NCBI RefSeq assembly: GCF_014145635.1
Contig: NZ_JACHTC010000005.1
Coordinates: forward strand, 124,001-188,000
Origin: Myroides sp. WP-1
GTDB lineage: Bacteria > Bacteroidota > Bacteroidia > Flavobacteriales > Flavobacteriaceae
Direction: 5' to 3'
Length of the DNA stretch: 64,000 nucleotides
The notes beneath the pieces are model-generated. The model saw nothing but the letters and a program-made list of their open reading frames with translations, had not been told where the DNA came from and did not search any database. How positions within the stretch are numbered: position 1 is the first letter of the stretch; every line of letters starts with the position of its first letter. Shown one piece after another: positions 37,287-46,388 of the stretch. The position numbers and the translations under genes are program-made.

Positions 37287-37313
37287 AAGTTCAACTCAAT
37301 GAGTTGAACTTTT
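37287..37313 (+). terminator. intrinsic terminator after the PUR gene
   Basis: AAAGTTCAACTC, AAT, GAGTTGAACTTT followed by a T-run, which runs directly into the next promoter. Confidence 0.9.
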
Positions 37314-37317
37314 TTTT

Positions 37318-37325
37318 TATCTTTG
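37318..37325 (+). promoter_or_regulatory. -7 box (TATCTTTG) of the riboswitch transcript
   Basis: Exact TAnnTTTG match; transcription would begin near 37331, right at the start of the fluoride riboswitch. Confidence 0.55.
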
Positions 37326-37336
37326 TTTCATCATAA

Positions 37337-37395
37337 TAGGCAATGATGTCTGCCTTGAACCGCCTTGTAGCTGATGACGTCTGGTATACTATAGT
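37337..37395 (+). promoter_or_regulatory. fluoride (crcB-type) riboswitch
   Basis: AGGCA (37338-37342) pairs with TGCCT (37351-37355), enclosing ATGATGTC. GATGTC (37345-37350) can pair with GACGTC (37376-37381) with one G-U pair, the pseudoknot of the crcB fold. The conserved AACCGCC and GCTGATGAC segments are present in the right order and spacing. The downstream gene encodes a CLC-F type fluoride antiporter, the classic target. The rest to the ATG at 37420 is the likely expression platform. Confidence 0.82.
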
Positions 37396-37419
37396 TTAAC
37401 TAATCTATACTGAGTCGTT

Positions 37420-38637
37420 ATGAATACATGTAAAAAAACAAAAAACTATCTTTTTCACTCACCAAGTAAGCCGCTACTTTGGCTTGTTTTAAGTTTACTT
37501 CTCGGTGTTTTAATTGGTACATCTGCAGCAATCTTTCTTTCTGTTCTCGAATATGTAACTCAGGTACGTATCCATCAGCCTATGCTACTATGGGGATTGC
37601 CTTTGGGTGGTTTATTCGTTGGAGGTCTTTATCACTATTTTGGAGGTGCAGCGAATAAAGGAAATAACTTATTGATCCAAGAATACCACCATCCAGTTGA
37701 AAGGATTCCCTTAAAAATGGCTCCTTTTGTGCTACTAGGTACGTGGATTACTCATCTATTCGGAGGATCCGCAGGTAGAGAGGGAACAGCTGTTCAAATG
37801 GGTGGAGCGATTGCCGATCAATTTAGTAGACTCTTCAACCTTGATTCAGCTGATCGACAAGCCCTATTGCTCATGGGTATCGCCGGTGGTTTTGCAGCCG
37901 TTTTTGGAACACCTCTAGCGGGAATGTTGTTTGCCTTAGAATTGATGGTAGTTGGTCGAAGTAAATACAATTACATTCTTCCGCTATTGCTCACGGCTAT
38001 TGTTTCACATTTTGTTTGTATCTCTTGGGGCATTACCCACACGAATTATACGGTCGAGAGTGTTCCAGCATTAACAACACTGACCCTAGTCAAGGTAAGT
38101 ATAGCTGGTCTTCTATTTGGTTGGACTGCCATCTTGTTTGTCAAAGCTACAGATACACTCTCACACTTAGCGACAACTAAGATTGCCTTTCCTCCCTTGC
38201 GACCATTTATAGGAGGGTTAATCCTTATAGGCTTATTTTATAGTATTCAAGACACGCGATTTTTAGGTTTAGGAATAGAAACTCTTGTAGATTCGTTTAC
38301 AAATCCGCAAGACTATTCTGTTTTTCTACTCAAAATTCTATTCACCGCGATCACCTTAGGCACAGGGTTTAAAGGTGGAGAAGTTACCCCTTTATTCTTC
38401 ATTGGTGCAACATTAGGTAGCTTTTTAGCCGTTTACCTGCAATTACCCATTGGTTTTGTGGCGAGTTTGGGTTTTGTGGCCGTGTTTGCCGGAGCGACCA
38501 AAACACCATTAGCTTGTATATTTATGGCAGGTGAATTATTTGGTAGTGAATTACTTATCTATGCTGGCTTAGCCTGTTTAGTTGCTTACTTAAGCAGTGG
38601 TAAACACAGCATCTATAAATTTCAATTATACCTATAA
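37420..38637 (+). CDS. CLC-F type fluoride/proton antiporter
   Basis: A chloride-channel-family membrane protein of 405 residues with about 10-12 membrane segments. Signature segments are FGGSAGREGTAVQMGG (about 114-130), KGNNLLIQEYHHP (about 82-94) and FKGGEVTPLFFIGATLG (about 320). The GREGTAVQMG and GNNLL wording resembles the CLC-F subfamily that expels fluoride, rather than chloride channels with GSGIP. The fluoride riboswitch immediately upstream supports this strongly. It carries fluoride out of the cytoplasm in exchange for protons. The gene stands alone. Confidence 0.88.
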   Translation: MNTCKKTKNYLFHSPSKPLLWLVLSLLLGVLIGTSAAIFLSVLEYVTQVRIHQPMLLWGLPLGGLFVGGLYHYFGGAANKGNNLLIQEYHHPVERIPLKMAPFVLLGTWITHLFGGSAGREGTAVQMGGAIADQFSRLFNLDSADRQALLLMGIAGGFAAVFGTPLAGMLFALELMVVGRSKYNYILPLLLTAIVSHFVCISWGITHTNYTVESVPALTTLTLVKVSIAGLLFGWTAILFVKATDTLSHLATTKIAFPPLRPFIGGLILIGLFYSIQDTRFLGLGIETLVDSFTNPQDYSVFLLKILFTAITLGTGFKGGEVTPLFFIGATLGSFLAVYLQLPIGFVASLGFVAVFAGATKTPLACIFMAGELFGSELLIYAGLACLVAYLSSGKHSIYKFQLYL

Positions 38638-38962
38638 AACACGTTATCCTTCCCCTATTATACTAAAAAAAAAGAGCAATGATTACATTTTACACAATTA
38701 TTAATGAAAATACGTAAAAATTCATTATTCATGTCCTGTAAAATTATCATATTAGCATTTTTACAGCCGAATCTTGTCAAAATAATAATTATAAAAATCT
38801 TTTAAATTCAAAATCTTTACTACCTTTGCTTTCGATAGAAGTGATTTTACTTTCTGTTTATTTTTAAACTAAAAAGTGAGGAATCACGACCTATTCACCC
38901 TATTTTTAAACCATTAACATTACAAACTAGACAACAAAAAGATTGCACTAAATTTTAGATTT
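38638..38962 (+). promoter_or_regulatory. intergenic region with a candidate -7 box (TACCTTTG at 38821-38828)
   Basis: No gene is seen. TACCTTTG matches the -7 consensus and would give a leader of about 130 nt before the next ATG. GTGATT (about 38841) and AATCAC (about 38882) could close a weak hairpin in that leader. The remainder is AT-rich. Confidence 0.4.
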
Positions 38963-40516
38963 ATGTTTCACAAAAAGTTTTTTAATCGATTCACATTTGG
39001 CCAATTGACCATTACATTAGTTGTGATATACGTACTGTACTCTATTACGACTTTTGTACTTACCCAATCAACAGCTAGCATAGTTAATCTTGTAATCTCA
39101 GGAATCCTTACATATTTAACGATCTATGATTTACTTCAAAGTAAACATACGATCCGTAGAAATTACCCTTTATTTGCACGTTTTAGATACATGTTTGAAT
39201 CTATTCGTCCAGAGATGCGTCAGTATTTTTGGGAGGGAGAATTAGATGGAAAACCATTTAACCGTCGTGAGCGTTCAATTGTTTACCAAAGAGCAAAAAA
39301 TGAGAAACAAACGGTTTCATTTGGTATGCAAGATGATCCAAACCGCATTGGTTATGAATGGGCTGCACACTCTGTGTATCCAAAACACGTTTCAGATACA
39401 AACTTCAGAACTTTAATTGGAGGTGAGGACTGTAAACAACCGTACAGTGCAAGTATTTACAATATTAGTGCGATGAGTTATGGTGCATTAAGTAAAAAAG
39501 CCATTACAGCTTTAAATGAAGGAGCGAAGATTGGTGGTTTTGCACATAACACAGGTGAAGGAGGAATCAGTCAATACCACCGTTCAGGAGGAGATTTAAT
39601 TTGGCAAATTGGTACAGGATACTTCGGTTGTCGCGATGAAAAAGGATTTTTCAGTGAGTCATTATTTGAAGAGCGCTCAAACTACCCAGAGGTGAAAATG
39701 ATTGAGTTAAAACTTTCTCAAGGAGCGAAGCCTGGACACGGAGGTTTATTACCTGCAGAAAAAAATACAGTTGAAATTGCTGGAATTAGAAGTATTACTC
39801 CACATACAACGGTTCACTCACCGTCAGGACACACAGCATTTAGCAACCCAGTTGAACTTGTTCAATTCTTAGCTAAACTTCGTTTGTTGTCCAATGGAAA
39901 ACCGGTAGGTTTTAAAATCTGTATCGGTCGTAAAGATGAGTTTTTGGCGATTATTGACGCTATGAAACAAACAGGTATCACACCAGACTTCATCACAATT
40001 GACGGTGCTGAAGGAGGTACAGGAGCAGCTCCATTAGAGTTTATCGATTATATGGGGATGGCATTAAATGACGCTTTAGTATTTGCTAATAAGACATTAA
40101 TCGAAAACGGTTTAAGAGGTAAAATTAGACTTTTAGCTTCAGGTAGAATTATCTCTGCATTTGATATCGCTAAAACAATTGCCTTAGGAGCTGATGCATG
40201 TTATAGTGCACGTGGTATGATGTTTGCTCTAGGTTGTATCCAAGCGTTACAATGTGATAGTGGACATTGTCCTGTTGGTATTGCAACACAAGATGAAACA
40301 CTATACAAAGCTTTAGATGTAACAGATAAGAGAATGCGTGTTGCGAACTTCCACAAAAACACAATGAAAGCTCTAGGAGAATTCATCAGTGCTGTTGGAT
40401 ATGAGAAACCTAGCGAAATCGATCCTAGAACCTTCCATAAACGCGTAGATCACGGAGTAAACAAAAGCTTCCAAGAAATGTATTTTGGAGAATTGGATAC
40501 ACGTAAAAAAGCATAA
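38963..40516 (+). CDS. FMN-binding glutamate synthase-like protein (GltB central-domain family)
   Basis: A 517-residue protein with two N-terminal membrane helices (about 15-55), then a glutamate-synthase FMN-barrel domain. Segments are YNISAMSYGALSKKAI, HNTGEGGISQYH, ELKLSQGAKPGHGG and the FMN/Fe-S Cys set in ALGCIQALQCDSGHCPVGIATQ. It lacks the amidotransferase and GOGAT partner domains, so it is not a full glutamate synthase. Related proteins are FMN-dependent oxidoreductases of unknown substrate. It is a single-gene unit with a terminator. Confidence 0.85.
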   Translation: MFHKKFFNRFTFGQLTITLVVIYVLYSITTFVLTQSTASIVNLVISGILTYLTIYDLLQSKHTIRRNYPLFARFRYMFESIRPEMRQYFWEGELDGKPFNRRERSIVYQRAKNEKQTVSFGMQDDPNRIGYEWAAHSVYPKHVSDTNFRTLIGGEDCKQPYSASIYNISAMSYGALSKKAITALNEGAKIGGFAHNTGEGGISQYHRSGGDLIWQIGTGYFGCRDEKGFFSESLFEERSNYPEVKMIELKLSQGAKPGHGGLLPAEKNTVEIAGIRSITPHTTVHSPSGHTAFSNPVELVQFLAKLRLLSNGKPVGFKICIGRKDEFLAIIDAMKQTGITPDFITIDGAEGGTGAAPLEFIDYMGMALNDALVFANKTLIENGLRGKIRLLASGRIISAFDIAKTIALGADACYSARGMMFALGCIQALQCDSGHCPVGIATQDETLYKALDVTDKRMRVANFHKNTMKALGEFISAVGYEKPSEIDPRTFHKRVDHGVNKSFQEMYFGELDTRKKA

Positions 40517-40539
40517 GTACTCAAAACATATCGAAATAA

Positions 40540-40568
40540 AAAAAGGTCAGCTATTCGCTGACCTTTTT
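40540..40568 (+). terminator. intrinsic terminator
   Basis: AAAAAGGTCAGC, TATTC, GCTGACCTTTTT after the GltB-like gene. Confidence 0.88.
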
Positions 40569-40696
40569 CTTTCCCAAAAAAAACACTCATTCAACTAGGT
40601 TAGAATGGAATGAGTATCCCAAAACAATTAAAACAAAAAATTTATTAAAAACCAAAACTCTAGCTTCACTGCAAAGCTATTAAGTAATCTTCTTTT

Positions 40697-40807
40697 TCAT
40701 TTTCTTTCTAAAATCAGACGACAATACATGATATCATCGCCTGAGTACTCTTTAAAATTAATAAACCTTGAGAGGTCTCCCCTTGTATTCTTTCCTTGCA
40801 AGGATGA
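40697..40807 (-). pseudogene. possible C-terminal gene fragment
   Basis: On the minus strand a 36-codon open stretch ending in TGA reads like a protein tail (SRFINFKEYSGDDIMYCRLI and then LERK). An in-frame TAG closes it upstream and there is no start. The family is not recognised. It may be the remnant of a deleted gene. Confidence 0.3.
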
Positions 40808-41258
40808 CTAATGGCTCACCATCACAAGGAAGAGAATGGGGTTTCATACAATATAGTTAGTTGGTTGGTAAATGCAACTTATTTTGCCCTTTCTTCTTTG
40901 TCGCTACTAGTAGATAGTTCTATTAGCCTTTACAACAAAGCACGCGTTAAAACGCTCCTAAGGTCTATTTCTTGGCTATACAGCCTCCTCACATCGCAAC
41001 AAAGGTTCTCTCCTTTATATTCCGCAAGTCCTTTACTAAACGACAGCATTTTTAAGTTTACTCCATCAAAGACTTCTTTTATGCGTAAACTATTATTATC
41101 AGTTCTAGTCTCCTCTTCCTTCTTCTATCGCTTTTTCTTTCTATTGTACATTATAATGAAGAACGTCTCTTTTTGTAATTCTACTGCTACAGGTTACTTT
41201 TATCTACATCCTGAAACAAATTCTTAAGCAAAGTAAAACATTCTGTTAAAAAAGACAC
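40808..41258. other. intergenic region without a supported gene
   Basis: A 138-codon plus-strand frame is open here, but its Ser/Phe/Leu-rich translation looks like non-coding AT-rich DNA, and no terminator, promoter or family pattern supports it. No RNA gene was recognised. Confidence 0.5.
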
Positions 41259-41304
41259 TATATTTGGGGTGGACATCGAGGTGGACATGAGGGTGGACAT
41301 CTGA
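41259..41304 (+). promoter_or_regulatory. -7 box followed by three 12-nt repeats containing GGTGGACAT
   Basis: TATATTTG (41259-41266) fits the -7 consensus. GGTGGACAT then occurs three times at an exact 12-nt period (41268, 41280, 41292), within the expected transcript start or just after it. Read from GTG 41269 the repeats form an 11-codon mini-ORF ending in TGA (41302-41304), 23 nt before the regulator gene. The array could be an RNA or DNA operator, perhaps for autoregulation. Confidence 0.6.
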
Positions 41305-41327
41305 AAATTTAACTTTTCTCTTTATTT

Positions 41328-43025
41328 ATGAAAAAAATATTCATTATTCTCTTATTATCAATTATGTTCTCTTGTTCTAAGAAAACAGAACATACTTCGA
41401 ATCAAATCAACCTTTTCATTGCAGAATTAAATAAAGTAGATGATATTATTAAGTTAGAAGAAGTTCTTTTAAGTAATTCCCCCAAAGAATTTGAGTTGAA
41501 TAAAAGCATATACAATGTCATTGTAAAAATTAAACGCGCACAAATCAAGGCTAAAGAACTTGGTGCCTTTAATGAACAAACCACCTTACTTTTTAAAGAA
41601 GTGGAGCAACAGTTAGAAACGATTGACTTTCCCAATCTTAAACACTGGGCTTATACCCAAATTGGCTTTTACTACTACAGTTACAATCACTATATTGAAT
41701 CTGCTAATTACTACAGTGAAGTTGCCTTTATTTTAGATAACCACCCCGAACAAATCACCATTCAATCCACTGATATTTATAGAAAAATCGGTTATTTCTA
41801 TGGCACAATTGGCAAGTATAAACAAGGAATTACCTATCTAACAAAGGCCTTGCAACTCACGACCAAAGACAACATCAACTACACGAGTCTGTTAAACGCT
41901 ATTGGAAGCTTTGCCATCAAAGACAAACAAGAAGCCCTAGCGTATCCTTATCTAATACAAGCGAAGAATTTATCGGAAAGTCAGGGCGATCTCTTGCGTT
42001 ATGCTAAGGTACTTGGTGATCTAGCGATGCTTGAAAACAACAAGCAAAATTGGGAAAAAGCCATTAGTTATTTAGAGGAAGACATTACTTTATCAAAAAA
42101 AGTGGACGACAAGAAAAATACGATGTACGCATTGATCTCCCTTGCTCGAGTATATTGGGATAAAAACGATATTCCCTTAGCTAAAAAAAATGCTTTAGAA
42201 GCCTTTACGTATACGCAAAGTTTAAACTACGTCAAAGGTTTCGAATACGAAATCATGGAATTGTTATTGGAGATTTCTATTGCAGAAAAAGATGAAAAAA
42301 GAGAGTTACTCTATCGTCGTCACCTCACAACACTCCATGAATACATCAATGAAACCGAAGGAGAAAAAGCAATCGATCAAATCAATTGGGATGCAGAAAT
42401 TGAGCTGATCAATTTACAAATTGAAGCACAGCGCTATCACTATGAGAAAATCAACTATCAGCGTTTGCTTTTCATCTCCCTTTCTTTTTCTTTGGGGTGT
42501 ATTCTAGTTTTTGTTTATCGTATTTACCGAAAACAGCTATCCAAACAAGCATTTCTATATGAATCAAACATTCTCAAAATAGAACAAGAGATGGCTGAAT
42601 CGGAAAAGAGATGGCAAGATACCAATCACTCGTTAGATTCCTATAAAGAATACTTGGCTGAAAAAACAAAGCAAATCAACATCTTAGAGGTTGAATTAAA
42701 TAAACTAAAAGACTCCACAAGCGTAAAGTCACAAACGGAGCGAATGAAGCTAGAACAAACTATCTCTTCGCATTTGATGACGGACGAAAGTTGGATGATC
42801 TTCAAAAAAACCTTTCAAACGGAACAAAGTGAATATTTTGAAAAACTCATGCAACAATTTCCCGATCTGACAGATTCCAATCTGCGGGTTATCTTGTTGC
42901 AAAAATTAAATCTAACCAATCAGGAAACCGCCAATATCTTGGGCATTACGATTGATGCGGTCAAAAAGACAAAGCAACGACTCAAGAAAAAATACCATAC
43001 CTCGTATGATCAATTGTTTACTTAA
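41328..43025 (+). CDS. TPR-containing, membrane-spanning HTH transcriptional regulator
   Basis: A 565-residue protein. The N-terminus (MKKIFIILLLSIMFSCSKK) is a lipoprotein-type signal. Residues about 90-330 are tetratricopeptide-like helical repeats. One membrane helix (about 380-398, LLFISLSFSLGCILVFVYR) separates these from a coiled coil (400-470) and a C-terminal helix-turn-helix of the LuxR/two-component type (LTNQETANILGITIDAVKKT, about 532-551). This places a sensor in the periplasm and DNA binding in the cytoplasm, a one-protein signalling design seen in Bacteroidota. The repeat array just upstream may be its operator. Confidence 0.82.
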   Translation: MKKIFIILLLSIMFSCSKKTEHTSNQINLFIAELNKVDDIIKLEEVLLSNSPKEFELNKSIYNVIVKIKRAQIKAKELGAFNEQTTLLFKEVEQQLETIDFPNLKHWAYTQIGFYYYSYNHYIESANYYSEVAFILDNHPEQITIQSTDIYRKIGYFYGTIGKYKQGITYLTKALQLTTKDNINYTSLLNAIGSFAIKDKQEALAYPYLIQAKNLSESQGDLLRYAKVLGDLAMLENNKQNWEKAISYLEEDITLSKKVDDKKNTMYALISLARVYWDKNDIPLAKKNALEAFTYTQSLNYVKGFEYEIMELLLEISIAEKDEKRELLYRRHLTTLHEYINETEGEKAIDQINWDAEIELINLQIEAQRYHYEKINYQRLLFISLSFSLGCILVFVYRIYRKQLSKQAFLYESNILKIEQEMAESEKRWQDTNHSLDSYKEYLAEKTKQINILEVELNKLKDSTSVKSQTERMKLEQTISSHLMTDESWMIFKKTFQTEQSEYFEKLMQQFPDLTDSNLRVILLQKLNLTNQETANILGITIDAVKKTKQRLKKKYHTSYDQLFT

Positions 43026-43030
43026 ATGTT

Positions 43031-43076
43031 GTTTGTTGTACGTTGTTTGTCGATTATCAAACAACGTACAACAAAC
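43031..43076. repeat. 19-bp perfect inverted repeat
   Basis: GTTTGTTGTACGTTGTTTG (43031-43049), an 8-nt loop and the exact inverse (43058-43076). It follows the regulator stop by 5 nt, but no T-run follows on the plus strand, so it is not a standard terminator. Function unknown. Confidence 0.75.
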
Positions 43077-43150
43077 AAAAAAAACCACCCCTACAAAGGA
43101 ATGGTTTATTTATAATTGAATATCCGCTGTTAACCGTTAACTGCTAACCG

Positions 43151-44089
43151 TTAATCAAACGGCAAATTATCTAAATCGACATTACCGCCAGATAAAATAA
43201 TACCTACTTTTTTACCTTCAAACAAGGGACGTTCTTTGATTAGAACGGCGAGTGCCACGGCACTACTTGGTTCAACGACAATTTTCATTCGCTGCCAAAT
43301 GAGGCGCATTGCACTGACGATTTCGTTTTCACGAACTCGAATAATTGCTTTTACCCCTTCTTTGATAATGGGAAAGTTCACATCGCCTAATTGTGTACGC
43401 AAGCCATCTGCTATGGTATCTACTGAGAGATTTGATTCAATTGTACCACTTTCTAAAGAGCGAAAGGCATCATCCACTTCATAAGGTTCGCCTGCGTATA
43501 CTTCAATACCCTCTTTACCATAGGTTTGAGCGGCTAAAATCGTACCCGCCAATAATCCACCTCCACCTACAGGAACGATTAACGCATCTAAATCGGGGTG
43601 AATTTCCAACAATTCTTTGGTTGCGGTACTATTCCCAATAATCACATTCATTTCGTTCGATGGATGGATAAAGGTTGCACCAGTTTCTTCAATCACTTGA
43701 TTGCATACGCGTTCTCGAGATTCCATTGTTGGCGCACATTCTACAATTTCACCACCATACATCACCACTGCATCTCTTTTTACATTCGGTGCATTAAAGG
43801 GCATTACGATATAGCATTTTACACCAAACGTACGAGCAGCAAGTGCTAGCGCTTGTGCGAAATTACCAGAGGAATGCGTAACGACTCCTTTTTCCTTTTG
43901 TGCTTCGGTAAGATGTAAAACAGCATTCGTTGCTCCTCTCATTTTAAAGGCACCTGCGCGCTGAAAGTTTTCACATTTAAAATACAAATCACTACCTAAA
44001 AAGTTTTCGATATGCCCAGATTCCATGATAGGAGTATGGTGCACATACGGTTTTATTTTTTCGTAACACGTATTGATTTTCTCTTTCAT
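43151..44089 (-). CDS. PLP-dependent threonine/serine dehydratase-like protein
   Basis: A 312-residue fold-type II PLP enzyme from ATG 44089 (MKEKINTCYEKIKPY); the longer open frame starts in AT-rich DNA at 44131. The PLP Lys lies in FQRAGAFKMRGATNAV (about residue 51). The phosphate-binding loop is PVGGGGLLAG and the late ILSGGNVDLD closes the domain. There is no ACT regulatory domain, so it resembles catabolic threonine dehydratase or serine racemase/dehydratase rather than IlvA. Substrate: L-threonine or L-serine, not separable by sequence. Confidence 0.85.
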   Translation of the reverse strand: MKEKINTCYEKIKPYVHHTPIMESGHIENFLGSDLYFKCENFQRAGAFKMRGATNAVLHLTEAQKEKGVVTHSSGNFAQALALAARTFGVKCYIVMPFNAPNVKRDAVVMYGGEIVECAPTMESRERVCNQVIEETGATFIHPSNEMNVIIGNSTATKELLEIHPDLDALIVPVGGGGLLAGTILAAQTYGKEGIEVYAGEPYEVDDAFRSLESGTIESNLSVDTIADGLRTQLGDVNFPIIKEGVKAIIRVRENEIVSAMRLIWQRMKIVVEPSSAVALAVLIKERPLFEGKKVGIILSGGNVDLDNLPFD

Positions 44090-44111
44090 AACTAAAAATA
44101 GGTTTGATAAA

Positions 44112-44148
44112 AAACTCCCAAACTTAAACAAGATTGGGAGCTTTTTTT
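44112..44148 (-). terminator. intrinsic terminator of the MFS-PPIase genes
   Basis: GCTCCCAA...TTGGGAGTTTT on the minus strand, with T-runs on both sides, between the PPIase and the dehydratase gene. Confidence 0.8.
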
Positions 44149-44202
44149 ATATTGAACTCATCTTGACTTTCTCTAATTGGTTAAAAAATCAAGATAAGTA
44201 CA

Positions 44203-45135
44203 TTACTTTACGTCCATTAATTCAACATCGAACACTAGAATTGCATTTGGTGGAATAACCCCTCCTGCTCCTCTTTCTCCGTATCCTAAATACGATGGAA
44301 TAACAAAGCGCGCTTTATCACCAACTCTCAATAGGGCGATTCCCTCATCCCATCCTTCGATTACGTGTCCCATACCTAATGGAAACTCGATTGGTTTTTT
44401 GCGTTTGTAAGAGTTGTCAAACTCCATTCCATTATCTAATGCTCCTTTATAGTGAACAGCAACTGTTTTTCCTTTTTCTGCTTTTGCTCCAGATCCGTTT
44501 ACGATCATTTGGTAACGCAATCCGCTTTCTGTACGCTCAAAACCAGCGGCTACTTTTTCTAAAGCTTCTTCTGCTGCTGCTTTTTGTTCTGCCACGCGCT
44601 TCTCTCTTGCTCCTTCAAATACTCTAAACGCTTCTACTGCATTCCATTTTTGTGCTTCTTCTCCTACGCGAACGATCTCCAGTGATTCGATTACGTCATC
44701 TTGTCCAATCGCATCTACGATATCTTGTCCCTTGATTACGCGTCCAAACACGGTGTGTTTTCCGTCTAACCAAGGAGTTGCTACGTGTGTGATAAAGAAT
44801 TGAGATCCGTTTGTTCCAGGACCAGCATTAGCCATTGACAATACACCAGGACCATCGTGTTTTAAACTTGCATCAAACTCGTCGTCAAATGTGTACCCCG
44901 GACCACCTGATCCAATACCTTGAGGACATCCTCCTTGAATCATAAAATCAGGTATAACTCGATGAAATTTTAATCCATCATAATAAGGTTTTCCTTGTGG
45001 ACGTGCTGAATTTTCTAATTTCCCTTCCGCTAATGCAACAAAGTTACCTACTGTTCCAGGTGTTTTATCTTCAGTTAGTTTAACTAAAATCTCGCCTTTT
45101 GACGTATTAAATTTTGCGTAAATACCGTTTTCCAT
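44203..45135 (-). CDS. dual peptidyl-prolyl isomerase: cyclophilin-FKBP fusion
   Basis: A 310-residue cytosolic protein with two isomerase domains. Residues 1-160 are cyclophilin ([42 protein letters not shown]). A helical linker follows (about 165-200, Ala/Glu/Lys-rich). Residues 205-310 are FKBP ([54 protein letters not shown]). Active-site residues for both look intact. There is no signal peptide, so it folds proteins in the cytoplasm. It lies 13 nt after the MFS gene stop and may be cotranscribed with it. Such fusions are known from a few flavobacteria and protists. Confidence 0.93.
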   Translation of the reverse strand: MENGIYAKFNTSKGEILVKLTEDKTPGTVGNFVALAEGKLENSARPQGKPYYDGLKFHRVIPDFMIQGGCPQGIGSGGPGYTFDDEFDASLKHDGPGVLSMANAGPGTNGSQFFITHVATPWLDGKHTVFGRVIKGQDIVDAIGQDDVIESLEIVRVGEEAQKWNAVEAFRVFEGAREKRVAEQKAAAEEALEKVAAGFERTESGLRYQMIVNGSGAKAEKGKTVAVHYKGALDNGMEFDNSYKRKKPIEFPLGMGHVIEGWDEGIALLRVGDKARFVIPSYLGYGERGAGGVIPPNAILVFDVELMDVK

Positions 45136-45148
45136 TCTTCTTATATTA

Positions 45149-46318
45149 TTAATTTTTAGTACTTCTTTTTCTTTGGGCGCGCAGGTAAATCAAGAATGAC
45201 AAAAAGGCCAAAGCCATGCCACCGATACACACACCTACCCAGCCAAAATATTTCCACAAATATAAACCAAAAGCCGAGCCAAACGCAGTTCCGAGGAAAC
45301 TAAATGACATATAGACAGTATTTAGTCGGTTACGCGCTTCGGGTAATAAGGAGTAGATTCGCGTTTGATTGGATACGTGTATGGTCTGTAAACCTAAATC
45401 AATAAGGACAATTCCGATGATTATTCCTACAATAGAGCTGGCAGAAAGGGCAAAAACGACAAAGCTCAAGAATGTCATGCCTATGCCATAGAGAATTAAT
45501 TTTTGCGCTCCCCCTGCTCCGCCAATTTTCCCGACTAAAGGTGCGGCAAAAGCACCACAAGCCCCAATCAATCCAAAGGATCCGATCAACGCGCTGTCAT
45601 AGCCAAAGGGTTGATTGTGCAACAACAAGACCATCGTGGTCCAAAATGCTCCAAATTGAGCAAATGCCAAGCTGGTAATCCAAGTTGCCTCGCGCAGCAC
45701 TGCTTGTTCTTTAATTAGCTTAAATAAAGAGCCGTATAAACTAGAAATAGATCCTTGATACGTGGGTTTATTAATGGGTAGACGAAATTGAATCATCACC
45801 ACCAATAAGACACAAATGGCCGTTGCAATCCAAAACATACCGCGCCATCCCAACCACATCCCAACAAATCCACTCAAGGTACGGGAGAATAAAATTCCGA
45901 TGAGCAATCCACTAACCACTGTGCCAATTACTTTTCCTCTTTGCTCTTCGTCTGCCAAACTTGCCGCCATAGGCAAGACCAACTGCGGAACAATAGACGT
46001 GGCTCCGAGAACAAAACTCACCACCTGCAACCAAAAGAAATTACTCACACTGGCTGTTAGTGCTAAGGCTATAATGGCACAGATAGTCGTCCACGTGATT
46101 TGCTTTTTTCGCTCTAACCGATCGCCCAATGGAATCATTAAAAACATTCCGATGGCATAACCTGCTTGGGTTAAATAGGTCAATGTACCTGCTTCTGCTT
46201 CTGAAACGCGAAATTCTTCTGCAATAAGGGGAATTAAGGGCTGACAATAATATAAATTGGCTACAATTAACCCCGTAACTGCTGCCATGAATCCTACATT
46301 TGCTTTAGATAAACTCAT
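45149..46318 (-). CDS. major facilitator superfamily transporter
   Basis: A 389-residue transporter with 12 predicted membrane segments. The loop 2-3 motif is GDRLERKKQ (about residues 65-73). [29 protein letters not shown] and the duplicated [28 protein letters not shown] segment resemble the drug-efflux or arabinose-efflux group. The substrate is unknown. It is upstream of the PPIase with 13 nt between, on one likely transcript. The start follows about 700 nt with no gene on the upstream side. Confidence 0.87.
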   Translation of the reverse strand: MSLSKANVGFMAAVTGLIVANLYYCQPLIPLIAEEFRVSEAEAGTLTYLTQAGYAIGMFLMIPLGDRLERKKQITWTTICAIIALALTASVSNFFWLQVVSFVLGATSIVPQLVLPMAASLADEEQRGKVIGTVVSGLLIGILFSRTLSGFVGMWLGWRGMFWIATAICVLLVVMIQFRLPINKPTYQGSISSLYGSLFKLIKEQAVLREATWITSLAFAQFGAFWTTMVLLLHNQPFGYDSALIGSFGLIGACGAFAAPLVGKIGGAGGAQKLILYGIGMTFLSFVVFALSASSIVGIIIGIVLIDLGLQTIHVSNQTRIYSLLPEARNRLNTVYMSFSFLGTAFGSAFGLYLWKYFGWVGVCIGGMALAFLSFLIYLRAQRKRSTKN

Positions 46319-46388
46319 CTGGCAAAGGTAAAAAATCTCTAGTATTCAAAGTGAGTACGCTTAGGATTTCTACAGTAAATTAATGATA

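Noticed and set aside
40811..41227. 138-codon plus-strand ORF
   Set aside because: Ser/Leu/Phe-rich translation without family pattern, no promoter or terminator, and a gene tail on the opposite strand next to it; most likely chance.
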